64,000 bases of DNA, from assembly GCA_910574285.1 (NCBI GenBank), contig CAJTAL010000001.1:244834-308833 (forward strand), written 5' to 3'. Positions 25,633 to 35,031 of this stretch are shown piece after piece. Position 1 is the first letter of the stretch, and each line of letters opens with the position of its first letter. Source of the stretch: Lachnospiraceae bacterium. GTDB taxonomy: Bacteria; Bacillota; Clostridia; Lachnospirales; Lachnospiraceae. The position numbers were made by a program, and so were the translations under genes. The notes under the pieces are model-generated. The model was not told the DNA's origin, made no database searches, and saw only the letters and a list, made by a program, of their open reading frames with translations.

Positions 25633-26920
25633 ACCCCACAAACCAATACATCATCCCTGTCAGGGCAAACCAGAACCACGTCGTGGGATTACTGAACCAG
25701 GTAGTAAAAAAAGCAAGTCCCAGATAGATCGCCATCTGCCCATAGAACAAGTACACAACCGGATTCTCACTCCTTCTTACGGATTCCGAGATCCGGCCTG
25801 CCGCGCCCCCTAACACAACCGAGAACAAAAAAACACCCGGTATGCCAAAATCATAATACGCGTCATAGAACATCGTAAGCGTCGTAAGTTCCGGCTTCGT
25901 CAGATAGATCACAGAGGAGACAAGCTGCGGAAATACGAACTTAAGACCTGTCAGCGCGATTACGGGGAACAGCATCCTGAGTCCGTAACTGTGCCGCGCC
26001 AACTGCTCTACCATACAATTGAAATTCTCAAAATTATTCGCCACATACATATAGGGCTGAGTGATAAAGATAGGCATTTCCGCATATCTCATCTCAAAGA
26101 TGCCGTTCAGATATTCCACATCGTGGTGGCGGAACACCGTCAGAACCACATAGGCCGGTATCAGCGCCGCAAAGATCAGCCCGAGGGTCCGAAGCCGTAT
26201 GGCTCTGTGAACCATAATATATGTAACAACGGCAAAACCAACGGCAAATAAAAGCTGGAATCTTGATACACATAGAATCGGAATAACGAATGCCTCTGCA
26301 TTTGCCAGCAGAAGCAGCGCTTTCTCTTTCATCTCCTTCGGATAACCGACTTTAAGATACAGTACGGTGATCGCCGGTATCAATATACAGCTTATGGTAA
26401 AATAATGTACGCCTGACACGTGAAAATAAGAATATGCATGAGGTTCTTTCGAAAATAAGGGAATAAACCCGACTCTTACGGCCTCAAAGACAAAGCAGGC
26501 CAAAGAAGCCGCACCAAGACCCAGAATACTAAGAAGAAGCCTGCCGGCCTGTGTATCGTCCTTACGCAGCTCTTTCAAAGGAGCCGCCTGTTTCTTCCTC
26601 CCCCATTCATATCCTATCCCGAATCCTATATAGATCAGGAAAAAACACAGCCATGTAACCGGATGCCAGGCGCTCGAAAGCCGGCTGAGCTTAAGACAGG
26701 CGATCCCCTGTCCGCCTACCCATGCCAATGTAAAAAGCCCTCTTAATTCCGTCAGATTTTCAGCTTCCCTGCTTATGCGCACATACAGGAATACTGCCGC
26801 CGCCATCAGTACTGCCCCCGCCAGATAAAAGAACCCGGCATATGAAGCGGCATAACTTGCCAGAAAAGCCAGCGTATACGTACCATATTCTTTTACGGCA
26901 TCATTCCTGTATTTCTCCAT
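25598..26920 (-). CDS. Wzy-like O-antigen / polysaccharide polymerase, copy 1
   Basis: An integral membrane protein of about 440 residues with ten or more hydrophobic segments and a polymerase-type periplasmic/extracellular loop. The C-terminus contains QPYMYVANNFENFNCMVEQL and NPVVYLFYGQMAIYLGLAFF, which recur in the neighbouring gene. Such enzymes polymerise lipid-linked repeat units outside the membrane. I place the start at ATG 26920 after GAGG; the frame extends upstream. It overlaps both neighbours, consistent with translational coupling. It is clearly paralogous to the gene at 26901-28253 and probably arose by tandem duplication. Confidence 0.8.
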   Translation of the reverse strand: MEKYRNDAVKEYGTYTLAFLASYAASYAGFFYLAGAVLMAAAVFLYVRISREAENLTELRGLFTLAWVGGQGIACLKLSRLSSAWHPVTWLCFFLIYIGFGIGYEWGRKKQAAPLKELRKDDTQAGRLLLSILGLGAASLACFVFEAVRVGFIPLFSKEPHAYSYFHVSGVHYFTISCILIPAITVLYLKVGYPKEMKEKALLLLANAEAFVIPILCVSRFQLLFAVGFAVVTYIMVHRAIRLRTLGLIFAALIPAYVVLTVFRHHDVEYLNGIFEMRYAEMPIFITQPYMYVANNFENFNCMVEQLARHSYGLRMLFPVIALTGLKFVFPQLVSSVIYLTKPELTTLTMFYDAYYDFGIPGVFLFSVVLGGAAGRISESVRRSENPVVYLFYGQMAIYLGLAFFTTWFSNPTTWFWFALTGMMYWFVGYDRRDDKSGRA

Positions 26921-28253
26921 CCTTATAATCCTCTTCATCCGTGAATCTTTTCTTCTTATTCTTATCATTTCCAACGAACCAGTACATCATACCTGTCAGT
27001 ATCAGCCAGAACCATGTCGCCGGATTGCTGAACCATGTCGTAAAAAAAGCAAGCCCCAGATAGATCGCCATCTGTCCATAGAACAGATAAACCACCGGAT
27101 TGCAGTTCTTCTTGATTGCATTCATCAATACTTTAGCCGCTATACCTATCGCGAAAGCAAAGAAAAAGATACCAAACAAACCAAAATCATAATATGCGTC
27201 GTAGAACAGCGTAAGCGACGTAAGCTCCGGTTTGATCAAAAGAGCTTTCGACGCCACAAGCTGAGGGAACAGCCTCTTAAGACCGGTCAGCGCAAAGAAA
27301 GGATACAGCATACGCAGTCCCCATGTATGTTCCGCAAGATGGACTACCATATAGTTAAAGTTCTCAAAATTATTCGCTATATACATGTATGGCTGCGAGA
27401 CGATAAGAGGCATATGCTCGTATTTCATAGCGAAGACCTGCTCCAGATAAGACGCGTCATAGGAGTGATACACCACCGTCAGGATATAGACAAGAACCAA
27501 AAGCCCAAGCAAGATTCCCATCGTCTTAATCCGGATCTTCTTATTCACTATGATGAAAGTCACCACGGCAAAACCGACTACGAATACCAGTTGAAACCTG
27601 GAAGCATACAGCAGCGGCAGCAAAACCGCCAGAATATTCGCAGGCACCAGCAGAAACATCCTCTTGTTCCTGAAAGCTTCGCTGACCTTGACATAGAGAA
27701 CCGTCATCGCCGGAATCAGGATACAACTGACCGTAACATAATGCAGTCCGGTAGCCCGATAATAATAACTTCCATGCGTCTCTCCCGCAAGCAGCGGAAT
27801 ATCCTCCCCCGCCGCGATCTCAACAAGAAAACACAGGACAGAGATTGAAGCCAGCACACCGATACAGATAAACAGCCGCTTCGCAGTTACGGCATCCTTC
27901 TCGAGTTCGACCTCCTCTACCTTGCCGTACTGCTGCCCCCACTCGTATCCGATCCCGAATCCCAGATAGATCAGGCAGAATGCGATCCACGTCATATAAT
28001 GCCAGTCTGTCTGCAGGCTGCTGAGTTTCAGGCAGGCGATCCCCTGTCCGCCTACCCACGCCAGCGTAAACCATGCCCTAAGCTCAATTAAGCTCCCCGC
28101 CTGTCTTACCAGATATATATATAGATACAGGGCCTCTACAATCAGCAAAGTCCCTGACAGCACCGGAAGCCCTGCCAGAGAAGAGACATAACTCGCCAGA
28201 TACATCAGCATGTATGTTCCGTATTCCAGGATCGTATTACTGCGTACTCTCAT
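26901..28253 (-). CDS. Wzy-like O-antigen / polysaccharide polymerase, copy 2
   Basis: About 450 residues, multi-spanning. Strong similarity to copy 1: GTYMLMYLASYVSSLAG at the start, WVGGQGIACLKLS, SQPYMYIANNFENFNYMV and NPVVYLFYGQMAIYLGLAFF. The start at ATG 28253 has AAGGAGATATTCACA upstream, well placed, and overlaps the LCP2 stop by 17 bp. Both copies contain the conserved Arg/Lys and Tyr stretches in the loop after TM9-10 where Wzy catalytic residues lie, so both may be active. Which repeat unit they polymerise is unknown. Confidence 0.8.
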   Translation of the reverse strand: MRVRSNTILEYGTYMLMYLASYVSSLAGLPVLSGTLLIVEALYLYIYLVRQAGSLIELRAWFTLAWVGGQGIACLKLSSLQTDWHYMTWIAFCLIYLGFGIGYEWGQQYGKVEEVELEKDAVTAKRLFICIGVLASISVLCFLVEIAAGEDIPLLAGETHGSYYYRATGLHYVTVSCILIPAMTVLYVKVSEAFRNKRMFLLVPANILAVLLPLLYASRFQLVFVVGFAVVTFIIVNKKIRIKTMGILLGLLVLVYILTVVYHSYDASYLEQVFAMKYEHMPLIVSQPYMYIANNFENFNYMVVHLAEHTWGLRMLYPFFALTGLKRLFPQLVASKALLIKPELTSLTLFYDAYYDFGLFGIFFFAFAIGIAAKVLMNAIKKNCNPVVYLFYGQMAIYLGLAFFTTWFSNPATWFWLILTGMMYWFVGNDKNKKKRFTDEEDYKDGEIQE

Positions 28254-29592
28254 TGTGAATATCTCCTTCAAACGTCGTATTATAAGCTTCCGCACCCTCC
28301 AGGACACCGGTCAGATACATGATCACATCTCTGATATCCTGCACTTTCTGCGAAGGCTCATAAGATTCTTCCGCAAACAGGGACTGGTGCATCTGACGCA
28401 CATTCTCCGCAAGATCAATAGGTACCACATAAGCGCCTGTATGGTCGCGGACCGTGTCGCTGGTCGTCACCTGATAAGGGAAGCCGCCGGTCTCAACCAG
28501 TTCATAATCCAGTACATTTGCCGCAAACCCCAGCATATCCCCGGCGGAAAAGCTGGTAGAAACCAACGGGAACACCTCGTCCACGATATGATTAAGGGTC
28601 AGAAAATTGGCCTTTTTCGCCTTCTCGGCCACCTTATTCAGCACAACCCTCTGCCGTTCCGTCCGCTTGAAATCATAACCGTCCGTATACCGGTTTCTCG
28701 CGTAAGCCACAGCATGTACTCCGTCCACATGCTGCGTCCCCTCCTTTACTTCAATGTCTATGCACTCTTTCCCTGATATCTGGGCCGTCTCGACAGCATA
28801 ACGGTTGCTCCAGTCGGCTTCTTCCGCTGTCATCTCGAGATCAATTCCGCCCAGAAGGTCAATCACATTGACCAGCGCCGTAAAATTAACGCTCACATAA
28901 TTCCTGATATCCAGATCAAAATTACGGTTCAGCAGGCTGATCGCTTCCTCCGGGCCTCCGCGGTTATATGCCGAATTTGCTTTCTCGTACGTGCCGTCTT
29001 TCTGCTCAAGCAGCGTATCCCTGTATATGGATAAAAGCTTCACATCGTTCGTCTCATTGTTGATGCTGGCTATCATGATACAGTCGCTCTGTACACCGCC
29101 CTCTAACTCGTCATTCCTTGAATCGAGGCCGAATAAGGCGATATTCGTATAGGGACCCGTGTCCCGATAAGCTTCCAGTTTCTCTTCATTCAACACCTTG
29201 AAATCCAGTTTTTCCAATTTGAAAAGCACATATGCAACAGCGCACAGCAATAATAAGATGATAATCTCTGCCACCAGGATCGCTATTCTCTTACGCTGTC
29301 TCTTTCTCCGCTGTATTTTACGCTCCACGGCACTTAACGCGGAAGACTTTTTAATGTTCTTACCATTTTTAACGCTCTTTTTATCCTGGTACTTTCTGTC
29401 CTGATACTTTTTGTCCTGATACTTTTTGTCCTGGTATTTTCTGTCCTGGTTCCTCCTGTCCTGATACTTTCTGTTCCGGTTCTTTCTGTCCTGATACTTT
29501 TCGTCCTGATACCTTCTGTCCTGGTCTCTCCTGTCCCGACCTCTTCTGTCCCGGTTTCTTCTGTCCATTCTCTTATCGTTCTTCTTACTCAT
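28237..29592 (-). CDS. LCP-family ligase with cationic YQDK repeat N-terminus
   Basis: Second LCP protein, 451 residues. The first about 85 residues are a cytoplasmic, very basic low-complexity segment built of KYQDK/RYQDR-like 5-residue units, followed by a TM segment (about 103-122, IAILVAEIIILLLLCAVAYVL) and an LCP domain with FGLDSRNDE, GGVQSDCIMIASINNE, LLSIYRDTLLEQKDG, GGIDLEM, YARNRYTDGYDFKRTERQ. It lacks the Gly/Asn tail of LCP1. Gene order LCP2, Wzy2, Wzy1, GT, then LCP1 suggests duplicated modules. Expected to attach polymer to peptidoglycan. Confidence 0.9.
   Translation of the reverse strand: MSKKNDKRMDRRNRDRRGRDRRDQDRRYQDEKYQDRKNRNRKYQDRRNQDRKYQDKKYQDKKYQDRKYQDKKSVKNGKNIKKSSALSAVERKIQRRKRQRKRIAILVAEIIILLLLCAVAYVLFKLEKLDFKVLNEEKLEAYRDTGPYTNIALFGLDSRNDELEGGVQSDCIMIASINNETNDVKLLSIYRDTLLEQKDGTYEKANSAYNRGGPEEAISLLNRNFDLDIRNYVSVNFTALVNVIDLLGGIDLEMTAEEADWSNRYAVETAQISGKECIDIEVKEGTQHVDGVHAVAYARNRYTDGYDFKRTERQRVVLNKVAEKAKKANFLTLNHIVDEVFPLVSTSFSAGDMLGFAANVLDYELVETGGFPYQVTTSDTVRDHTGAYVVPIDLAENVRQMHQSLFAEESYEPSQKVQDIRDVIMYLTGVLEGAEAYNTTFEGDIHNESTQ
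29385..29575. repeat. 15-bp tandem repeat encoding the YQDKK/YQDRK units
   Basis: Repeating variants of TCCTGATACTTTTTG (plus strand) in the N-terminal part of the LCP2 gene. Confidence 0.8.
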
Positions 29593-29653
29593 ATCCGTCT
29601 CCCTTTATACTATCTGCGGAGTACTTCGTACAGTATTACCTCTTCAGGCAATG

Positions 29654-31066
29654 TCAATATGCATTCTTATTCACAAATCCTTTAAAGAATGTCAAGAATA
29701 TGATCTTAAAATCAAATCCCAGCGTCCAGTTCTCGATATAATATAAATCGCATTCAATCCTTTTGCGGATAGAAGTATCGCCCCGGTATCCGTTCACCTG
29801 TGCCCACCCGGTAAGCCCCGGACGCACCTGGTGCTTGATCATATACCGCGGGATCTCCTCTTTGAACTGTTCCACGAACTGCGGCCGCTCCGGTCTCGGC
29901 CCCACCAGGCTCATGTTCCCCATCAGCACATTCACCAACTGAGGAAGCTCGTCTATGCTTGTCTTGCGGATCAATCTGCCGATGGCGGTCACCCGCGGGT
30001 CATTCTGGACCGTCCACTGCTTCTTCTCCGAAGCCTGGTCCTGGACGACCATCGAACGGAACTTGTACATCTGAAACGGTTTATTCTGCAGGCCGATACG
30101 CTCCTGCTTATATATCAGCGGTCCCGGCGCCGTAACCTTGATGATTACAGAAACCACCGCCATCACCGGTGAAAATAATACCAGGGCAACCGTCGCCCCA
30201 AACACGTCCACACACCTCTTCATAAATGCATTCAGCACATTATTAAGGGGAACCCGCCGTATATTAATGACCGGGATGCCCAATAAGTCTTCCGTATATG
30301 GTTTCGTCGGGATAATATTATTGTAATCCGGGACAAACTTGGTATGCACCCCTGATTTCTCGCACATACCGACGATATGTTCCAGCTTGTGGTATTCGGC
30401 AAGTCCAAGGGTGATTACAATCTCGTCCAGCTTATTCTCCGGCAGTACGATCGTCAGATTTTCCGTACGGCCAAGCACTTTGATTCCCCGGTATTCCGTC
30501 CCTCTCTGCACATTATCCGCAAGAATTCCCCGGATAATATATCCCCATTCCGGATTCACCTTCACTCTGTCAATATACTGTTCCGTCGCCCGGCTGTATC
30601 CGATCAGCAGGATATGCTTCTGGTTATAGCCCTGACGCCGCATGCTGCGCAGACATTCCCGTATAATGTTCCGTATCGTCACTTCCACACATATATTAAT
30701 GCCGAAAAACACGAAGATCATCAACCGGGAAAAATCCGGCTGCCTCGTAAAATACAGATACAGGATGAACGCCATTAACCCGATCACATTCGCCTGTATG
30801 ATATGCCATGCTTCCAGCCGCCGCCCCTGTACACGCTTCGGCGTATACAGTTGAAACACATAATATAAGATCAGATAAGCAGGTACGATCAGAAGCACGC
30901 TGCGCATATATTCTCCCAGAGACAAAAACCACGGGTCCAGCTCGAATATTCCGCTTTTAAACCTGATATACCACGCTGAAATATATGAAAACACCAGTGC
31001 CAGTGCATCTACCACTACATGGAGTCTGTTTAGTAATTTTTGATTATCTTTAATCAATTTCTCCAC
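29654..31066 (-). CDS. Undecaprenyl-phosphate sugar phosphotransferase (priming PGT)
   Basis: Polyisoprenyl-phosphate hexose-1-phosphate transferase that starts repeat-unit assembly on undecaprenyl phosphate. 470 residues: four or five N-terminal TM segments (1-130), a CoA-binding-like domain (about 140-260), and a C-terminal bacterial sugar transferase domain from about 275 with KRCVDVFGATVAL, YKFRSMV, RLIRKTSIDELPQLVNVL, GPRPERPQFVEQF and RPGLTGWAQVNGYRG. These are the WcaJ/CpsE/EpsL core motifs. The start is GTG at 31066. First gene of the transcript running through LCP2, both polymerases and the glycosyltransferase. Confidence 0.92.
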   Translation of the reverse strand: MEKLIKDNQKLLNRLHVVVDALALVFSYISAWYIRFKSGIFELDPWFLSLGEYMRSVLLIVPAYLILYYVFQLYTPKRVQGRRLEAWHIIQANVIGLMAFILYLYFTRQPDFSRLMIFVFFGINICVEVTIRNIIRECLRSMRRQGYNQKHILLIGYSRATEQYIDRVKVNPEWGYIIRGILADNVQRGTEYRGIKVLGRTENLTIVLPENKLDEIVITLGLAEYHKLEHIVGMCEKSGVHTKFVPDYNNIIPTKPYTEDLLGIPVINIRRVPLNNVLNAFMKRCVDVFGATVALVLFSPVMAVVSVIIKVTAPGPLIYKQERIGLQNKPFQMYKFRSMVVQDQASEKKQWTVQNDPRVTAIGRLIRKTSIDELPQLVNVLMGNMSLVGPRPERPQFVEQFKEEIPRYMIKHQVRPGLTGWAQVNGYRGDTSIRKRIECDLYYIENWTLGFDFKIIFLTFFKGFVNKNAY

Positions 31067-31109
31067 CTATTTCTTATAAAAACATATCACTTAAAATACA
31101 TTACGCTTC

Positions 31110-31138
31110 ATAATACAATAATTTTCCACCATCGACAA
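31110..31138 (-). promoter_or_regulatory. Promoter of the PGT-LCP2-Wzy-GT unit
   Basis: TTGTCG (31133-31138), 17 bp, TATTAT (31110-31115) on minus. Confidence 0.5.
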
Positions 31139-31218
31139 CCCATTATCACACTCTTTTTCTTAACATTCTATTAATGATTCCAGAAAAACAGACATTTTTC
31201 AACTAAATTGTTAAAATT

Positions 31219-32241
31219 TTACCGATTTCCTGACATAATTTTCCATACAAAAGGAAGATACCGCTTCAGCAGGCGCCCCGAATAACCGCAGAAGACGACG
31301 GCAATTACCGGCAGAAGGGCAAACATCCAAAGCCCCATTCCCATGGCGCTGCCAAAGCATGCATATGCCAGCTTATTTCCCGCCCGGACAATCATAAAAT
31401 GAACTGCATATATATAGAAAGTATCCTGCATCCACCATCTCGTTTCCGGGAGTCTCATACATCCCAGGACATTCCATAAGAGCGCTGCGTCGAACAAATA
31501 ATACAGCAGCTGGCCTGTAAGCCCCGGACAGAATGCAAAAAACAGATGCGACGCTGCCGCGCCGGCCGCTGAAAACAGCAAAGGCCCCCTCCTTCTCTTC
31601 GGCTCTTCGACCCATCTCCTCCCATGAAGCCCCAGATAACTTCCTGCCATATAGAGAAACAGCCAGTTCACTACTGCCGGAAGTTTTTCTCCGAACTGAT
31701 TCAGATAACCGCCGCCGGCAAGCAGCAGGACTCCTGTAAGCGCACCAAAGCCTGTGTACTTGTTATGGATCAGAAGATAAATCAGCGGACAGATATAGGT
31801 ATATATAATCAAAAACTGAAGAAACCAGAATATCTGATTGTACTTGCAATTCACAACAGCCTGAATCACTTCATTCAGGTTCCATATAACCTCCTGATCC
31901 GAATAGCCGCCCAGCACCGTCGTCTTAGAGGCTGCCAGACGAAGTATATAATAGAAAAAATTCCATGCCGCAAACGGAACCACGATACTGAATAAACGCC
32001 GCTTCCATTTATAACCAAGCCTGTCCATAGAAAAGTTCCTGTAGAAAAGATATCCCGAGCATAAAAAGAATCCTGCGTTCGCCGTTCTTGCCACCCTCTC
32101 CACGATAAAAGACTCTATTCCATTCACAACAGACGACTGCCCGGCAAAAATATCCGTATTCTGCGTATGAATCAAAACAACCAGAATACATAAAATAAAA
32201 CTATACCATCTTACCTGATTACTGAACCCGTTCTTCTCCAC
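31219..32241 (-). CDS. Acyltransferase 3 family membrane protein
   Basis: A 340-residue multi-spanning protein of the OafA/acyltransferase 3 type (WYSFILCILVVLIHTQNTD near the N-terminus with the family histidine; FFLCSGYLFYRNF; VVPFAAWNFFYYI). These transfer acetyl or other acyl groups to exported polysaccharides. The start is GTG 32241 with AGGAGAAGTACA upstream. It probably decorates the polymer of this cluster. Divergent from the glycosyltransferase at 32408. A role in acetylation is inferred from family only. Confidence 0.85.
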   Translation of the reverse strand: MEKNGFSNQVRWYSFILCILVVLIHTQNTDIFAGQSSVVNGIESFIVERVARTANAGFFLCSGYLFYRNFSMDRLGYKWKRRLFSIVVPFAAWNFFYYILRLAASKTTVLGGYSDQEVIWNLNEVIQAVVNCKYNQIFWFLQFLIIYTYICPLIYLLIHNKYTGFGALTGVLLLAGGGYLNQFGEKLPAVVNWLFLYMAGSYLGLHGRRWVEEPKRRRGPLLFSAAGAAASHLFFAFCPGLTGQLLYYLFDAALLWNVLGCMRLPETRWWMQDTFYIYAVHFMIVRAGNKLAYACFGSAMGMGLWMFALLPVIAVVFCGYSGRLLKRYLPFVWKIMSGNR

Positions 32242-32351
32242 TGTACTTCTCCTGTCTTGCGATACTGTAAATGATGCCGCAGATTACCCCGCATAAAACC
32301 TTGAGATTCTGGCATCTGCAAATTAATATAGCATAAAATAAAATTATTTGC

Positions 32352-32357
32352 TATAAT
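32352..32357 (+). promoter_or_regulatory. Probable -10 element of the plus-strand glycosyltransferase
   Basis: TATAAT about 51 bp before the start codon; no good -35 at normal spacing was found. Confidence 0.35.
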
Positions 32358-32407
32358 AAGTCCGTACCAAAAATATACTTTCACAGGGAGTTTATAAGGG
32401 ATATCAC

Positions 32408-33388
32408 ATGAAAATAACGATCGTAATTCCTAATTATAACGGAAAACATTTTATGGAACCCTGTCTCGCCTCACTCGGCAGACAGACATATAAAGACTTT
32501 GAGATACTTGTCGTAGATAACGCTTCCACCGACGGAAGCATCGAATATCTGAAGGAACATTATCCGGATATCCGAATCATCGCCCTTGATCAGAATTATG
32601 GATTCAGCAAGGCCGTAAATGTGGGAATCCGGCATTCCTCGGCTCCCTATGTGATCCTTCTGAACAATGATACTACGGTTGACGAGCATTTTGTAGACGA
32701 GATGCGAAAAGCGATTGAGCAATCTCCTCGGATCTTTTCCGTAAGCAGTAAGATGATCCAGATGTACCATCCGGAATTGATCGACAGCGCCGGTGATCTC
32801 TACACTCTGCCCGGATGGGGAGTCTGCCGCGGAGTCGGACGGCCTGTCTCCAATTATTCCGAGGCGGACGAGATCTTTTCGGCATGCGCGGGCGCTTCCA
32901 TCTACCGCCGCCGCGTTTTTCGAAAAATCGGATATTTTGACGAGAATCATTTTGCATATCTGGAAGACATTGACATCGGATACCGGGCGAAGATCTACGG
33001 TTATAGGAATATGTACTGCCCCTCCGCCATAGTCTTTCACGTCGGAAGCGGCACCAGCGGTTCCAAATATAACGCGTTCAAGGTGAAGCTGTCCGCCCGC
33101 AACAATATCTACGTCAATTATAAGAACATGCCGCTGCCGTTCCTGGTTCTTAATTTTATGCCGCTTTTGCTGGGATACCTGGTAAAATACGCATTCTTTC
33201 TCAGGATCGGATGGGGAAAGGAATATAAAGAAGGGGTGTCAGAAGGGCTTCGGACCATGAAGGCGCAGAAGAAAGTTCCCTTCCGTCTGCGCCATCTGCA
33301 CTGTTATATCCGAATCGAACTGGAGCTGATCCGCCATACCTTCTCTTATGCAAGAGACTGGTTTACACGAAAAATATATAAAAAATAG
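32408..33388 (+). CDS. Family 2 glycosyltransferase (rhamnosyltransferase-like)
   Basis: GT-A enzyme of 326 residues: VIPNYNGKHFMEPCLASL, VVDNASTDGSIEYLKEHYP, ILLNNDTTVDEHF (the metal-binding acidic site), and YLEDIDIGYRAKIYGYRNMY. A C-terminal hydrophobic segment (about 245-268) may sit in the membrane, as in WbbL-type rhamnosyltransferases. Its position next to rfbC and the acyltransferase supports rhamnose transfer. It is the only plus-strand gene of the cluster and converges on rfbC with a 29-bp gap. Confidence 0.88.
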   Translation: MKITIVIPNYNGKHFMEPCLASLGRQTYKDFEILVVDNASTDGSIEYLKEHYPDIRIIALDQNYGFSKAVNVGIRHSSAPYVILLNNDTTVDEHFVDEMRKAIEQSPRIFSVSSKMIQMYHPELIDSAGDLYTLPGWGVCRGVGRPVSNYSEADEIFSACAGASIYRRRVFRKIGYFDENHFAYLEDIDIGYRAKIYGYRNMYCPSAIVFHVGSGTSGSKYNAFKVKLSARNNIYVNYKNMPLPFLVLNFMPLLLGYLVKYAFFLRIGWGKEYKEGVSEGLRTMKAQKKVPFRLRHLHCYIRIELELIRHTFSYARDWFTRKIYKK

Positions 33389-33394
33389 TACCTT

Positions 33395-33422
33395 ATCTAA
33401 TATCTAAAATCTAATATCTAAA
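33395..33422. repeat. 14-bp direct repeat between glycosyltransferase and rfbC
   Basis: ATCTAATATCTAAA occurs twice in tandem; the second copy overlaps the rfbC stop codon. No terminator hairpin is visible between these converging genes. Confidence 0.6.
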
Positions 33423-34026
33423 AGTGGAATGTATCCTTAAGCCCTGCCCATTGCTGATCCTTATCGCTTAAGTTCAGAGCGGTCCCGTCCTTCAGACTGT
33501 ATCCCCGGGCAGACGCGTTCCCCGGATATTCTCCTACGACTTCCGGCCACGCGATCCCGATCTCAGGATCATTCCACGCCAAACCGCCCTCGTCTCCCGG
33601 ACGATAGAAGTCCGTACACTTATAGCAGAATTCTGCCACATCGCTTAACACCAGGAAGCCATGCGCAAATCCTTTCGGAATATAAAACTGCTTCTTGTTC
33701 TCTTCCGTGAGTTCAATACCGAACCATTTCCCATACGTCTCGCTGCCGCTTCTTAAATCAACCGCCACATCGTAAACCGATCCCCTGATTACCCTGACCA
33801 GCTTCCCCTGGGGATACTCCTTCTGGAAATGCAGTCCGCGCAAGACGCCTTTGACAGAGCAGGACTGGTTATCCTGCACAAAATTCATAGTAAGTCCGGC
33901 CTCTTCCATGTCCCTTAAATTATATGTCTCCATAAAATATCCCCGGGCATCTCCATGGACTGCCGGTTCGATCACACAGAGTCCCTCAATTCCTTCTACA
34001 TTTTTCTCTACTTTGATCTGTCCCAT
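33418..34026 (-). CDS. rfbC: dTDP-4-dehydrorhamnose 3,5-epimerase
   Basis: Third step of dTDP-L-rhamnose synthesis. 202 residues with the cupin motifs HGDARGYFMETYN, CSVKGVLRGLHFQ (catalytic His), VRVIRGSVYDVAVDLR, IPKGFAHGFLVLSD and the later Tyr in CYKCTDFY. Start ATG 34026 behind AAGGAG. Last of the four rhamnose genes, 23 bp after rfbD. Confidence 0.96.
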   Translation of the reverse strand: MGQIKVEKNVEGIEGLCVIEPAVHGDARGYFMETYNLRDMEEAGLTMNFVQDNQSCSVKGVLRGLHFQKEYPQGKLVRVIRGSVYDVAVDLRSGSETYGKWFGIELTEENKKQFYIPKGFAHGFLVLSDVAEFCYKCTDFYRPGDEGGLAWNDPEIGIAWPEVVGEYPGNASARGYSLKDGTALNLSDKDQQWAGLKDTFHF

Positions 34027-34049
34027 AACCTCAATCTCCTTATTACGGA

Positions 34050-34991
34050 TTAGAATTCAATTTCTCTTAAGTATCTTCCCAGGGCGTCCTGCCAGGACGG
34101 AAGCGGCTCAAATCCATTCTCGGCAATCTTTCCTCTGTCCAGCCTGCTGTTGAACGGTCTTGCCGCCTTCGAGATACCATATTCCGCCGTGGTTACCGGA
34201 ACCACCCGCAGACGCTCCTTCGCGTATTCCTGATGTCCCAGCTCTGCCGCCTGACGGAAAATCTCTACGGTAAAATCATACCAGCTAATATAGCCTCCCT
34301 CGTTCGTCGCATGGTAGTAGCCGTATTTCTCTGTCTCTATCATATCAACCAGAAGCCGCGCCAGGTCAAAGGTATATGTGGGCGTGCCGATCTGATCGTT
34401 CACCACCCTGATCTCATCATGTGTCTTTCCTATATTCAGCATCGTCTTGATAAAATTCTTCCCGTTCTTGCCGAATACCCAGGCAATCCGTACGATAAAA
34501 TATTTCGTCAGATTCTCCGCCACCGCCAGTTCGCCTTCCAGCTTGGTCTTTCCATAGACGTTCAGCGGCTTATAGTCCTTACAGTCCGGCTTCCAGGCTT
34601 CCGTTCCCTGGCCGTCGAACACATAATCCGTACTGATATATACCATCTTGCAATTCAGCTTCTTGCAGACTGCCGCGATATTCTTTGTCCCGTCTGCATT
34701 GATCGCGCGCACTTTCTCGACCTTATCCTCATCCTCTGCCAGATCCACGGCCGTCCATGCCGCACAATGCACCACCACATCCGGCGCCGCGGCTGTAATC
34801 TTCTCTTCCGCTGCCTGCGCATCCGTAATATCCATCTGTACATAGGGCATGGCCGTCACCGGCGTACCGTCCTGTACACCGCTGTACTCGGGGGCAATAT
34901 CACTGCCGATCCCCTCATATCCGCGCTCTGCAAGCTCATTCATCACATCGTGCCCCAACTGTCCTGCCACTCCGGTCACGAATACCTTCAT
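34050..34991 (-). CDS. rfbD: dTDP-4-dehydrorhamnose reductase
   Basis: Final NAD(P)H-dependent step giving dTDP-L-rhamnose. SDR-type enzyme with the Rossmann motif GVAGQLGHDVMNEL at residues about 7-20, STDYVFDG, the YGKTKLEGE catalytic pair (Tyr, Lys), and RIAWVFG. 313 residues. Start ATG 34991 follows AGGAGG. 40 bp after rfbB. Confidence 0.96.
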   Translation of the reverse strand: MKVFVTGVAGQLGHDVMNELAERGYEGIGSDIAPEYSGVQDGTPVTAMPYVQMDITDAQAAEEKITAAAPDVVVHCAAWTAVDLAEDEDKVEKVRAINADGTKNIAAVCKKLNCKMVYISTDYVFDGQGTEAWKPDCKDYKPLNVYGKTKLEGELAVAENLTKYFIVRIAWVFGKNGKNFIKTMLNIGKTHDEIRVVNDQIGTPTYTFDLARLLVDMIETEKYGYYHATNEGGYISWYDFTVEIFRQAAELGHQEYAKERLRVVPVTTAEYGISKAARPFNSRLDRGKIAENGFEPLPSWQDALGRYLREIEF

Positions 34992-35031
34992 ATCCTTCTA
35001 CCTCCTGTCAATCTGTCCTCACCCAATATAC

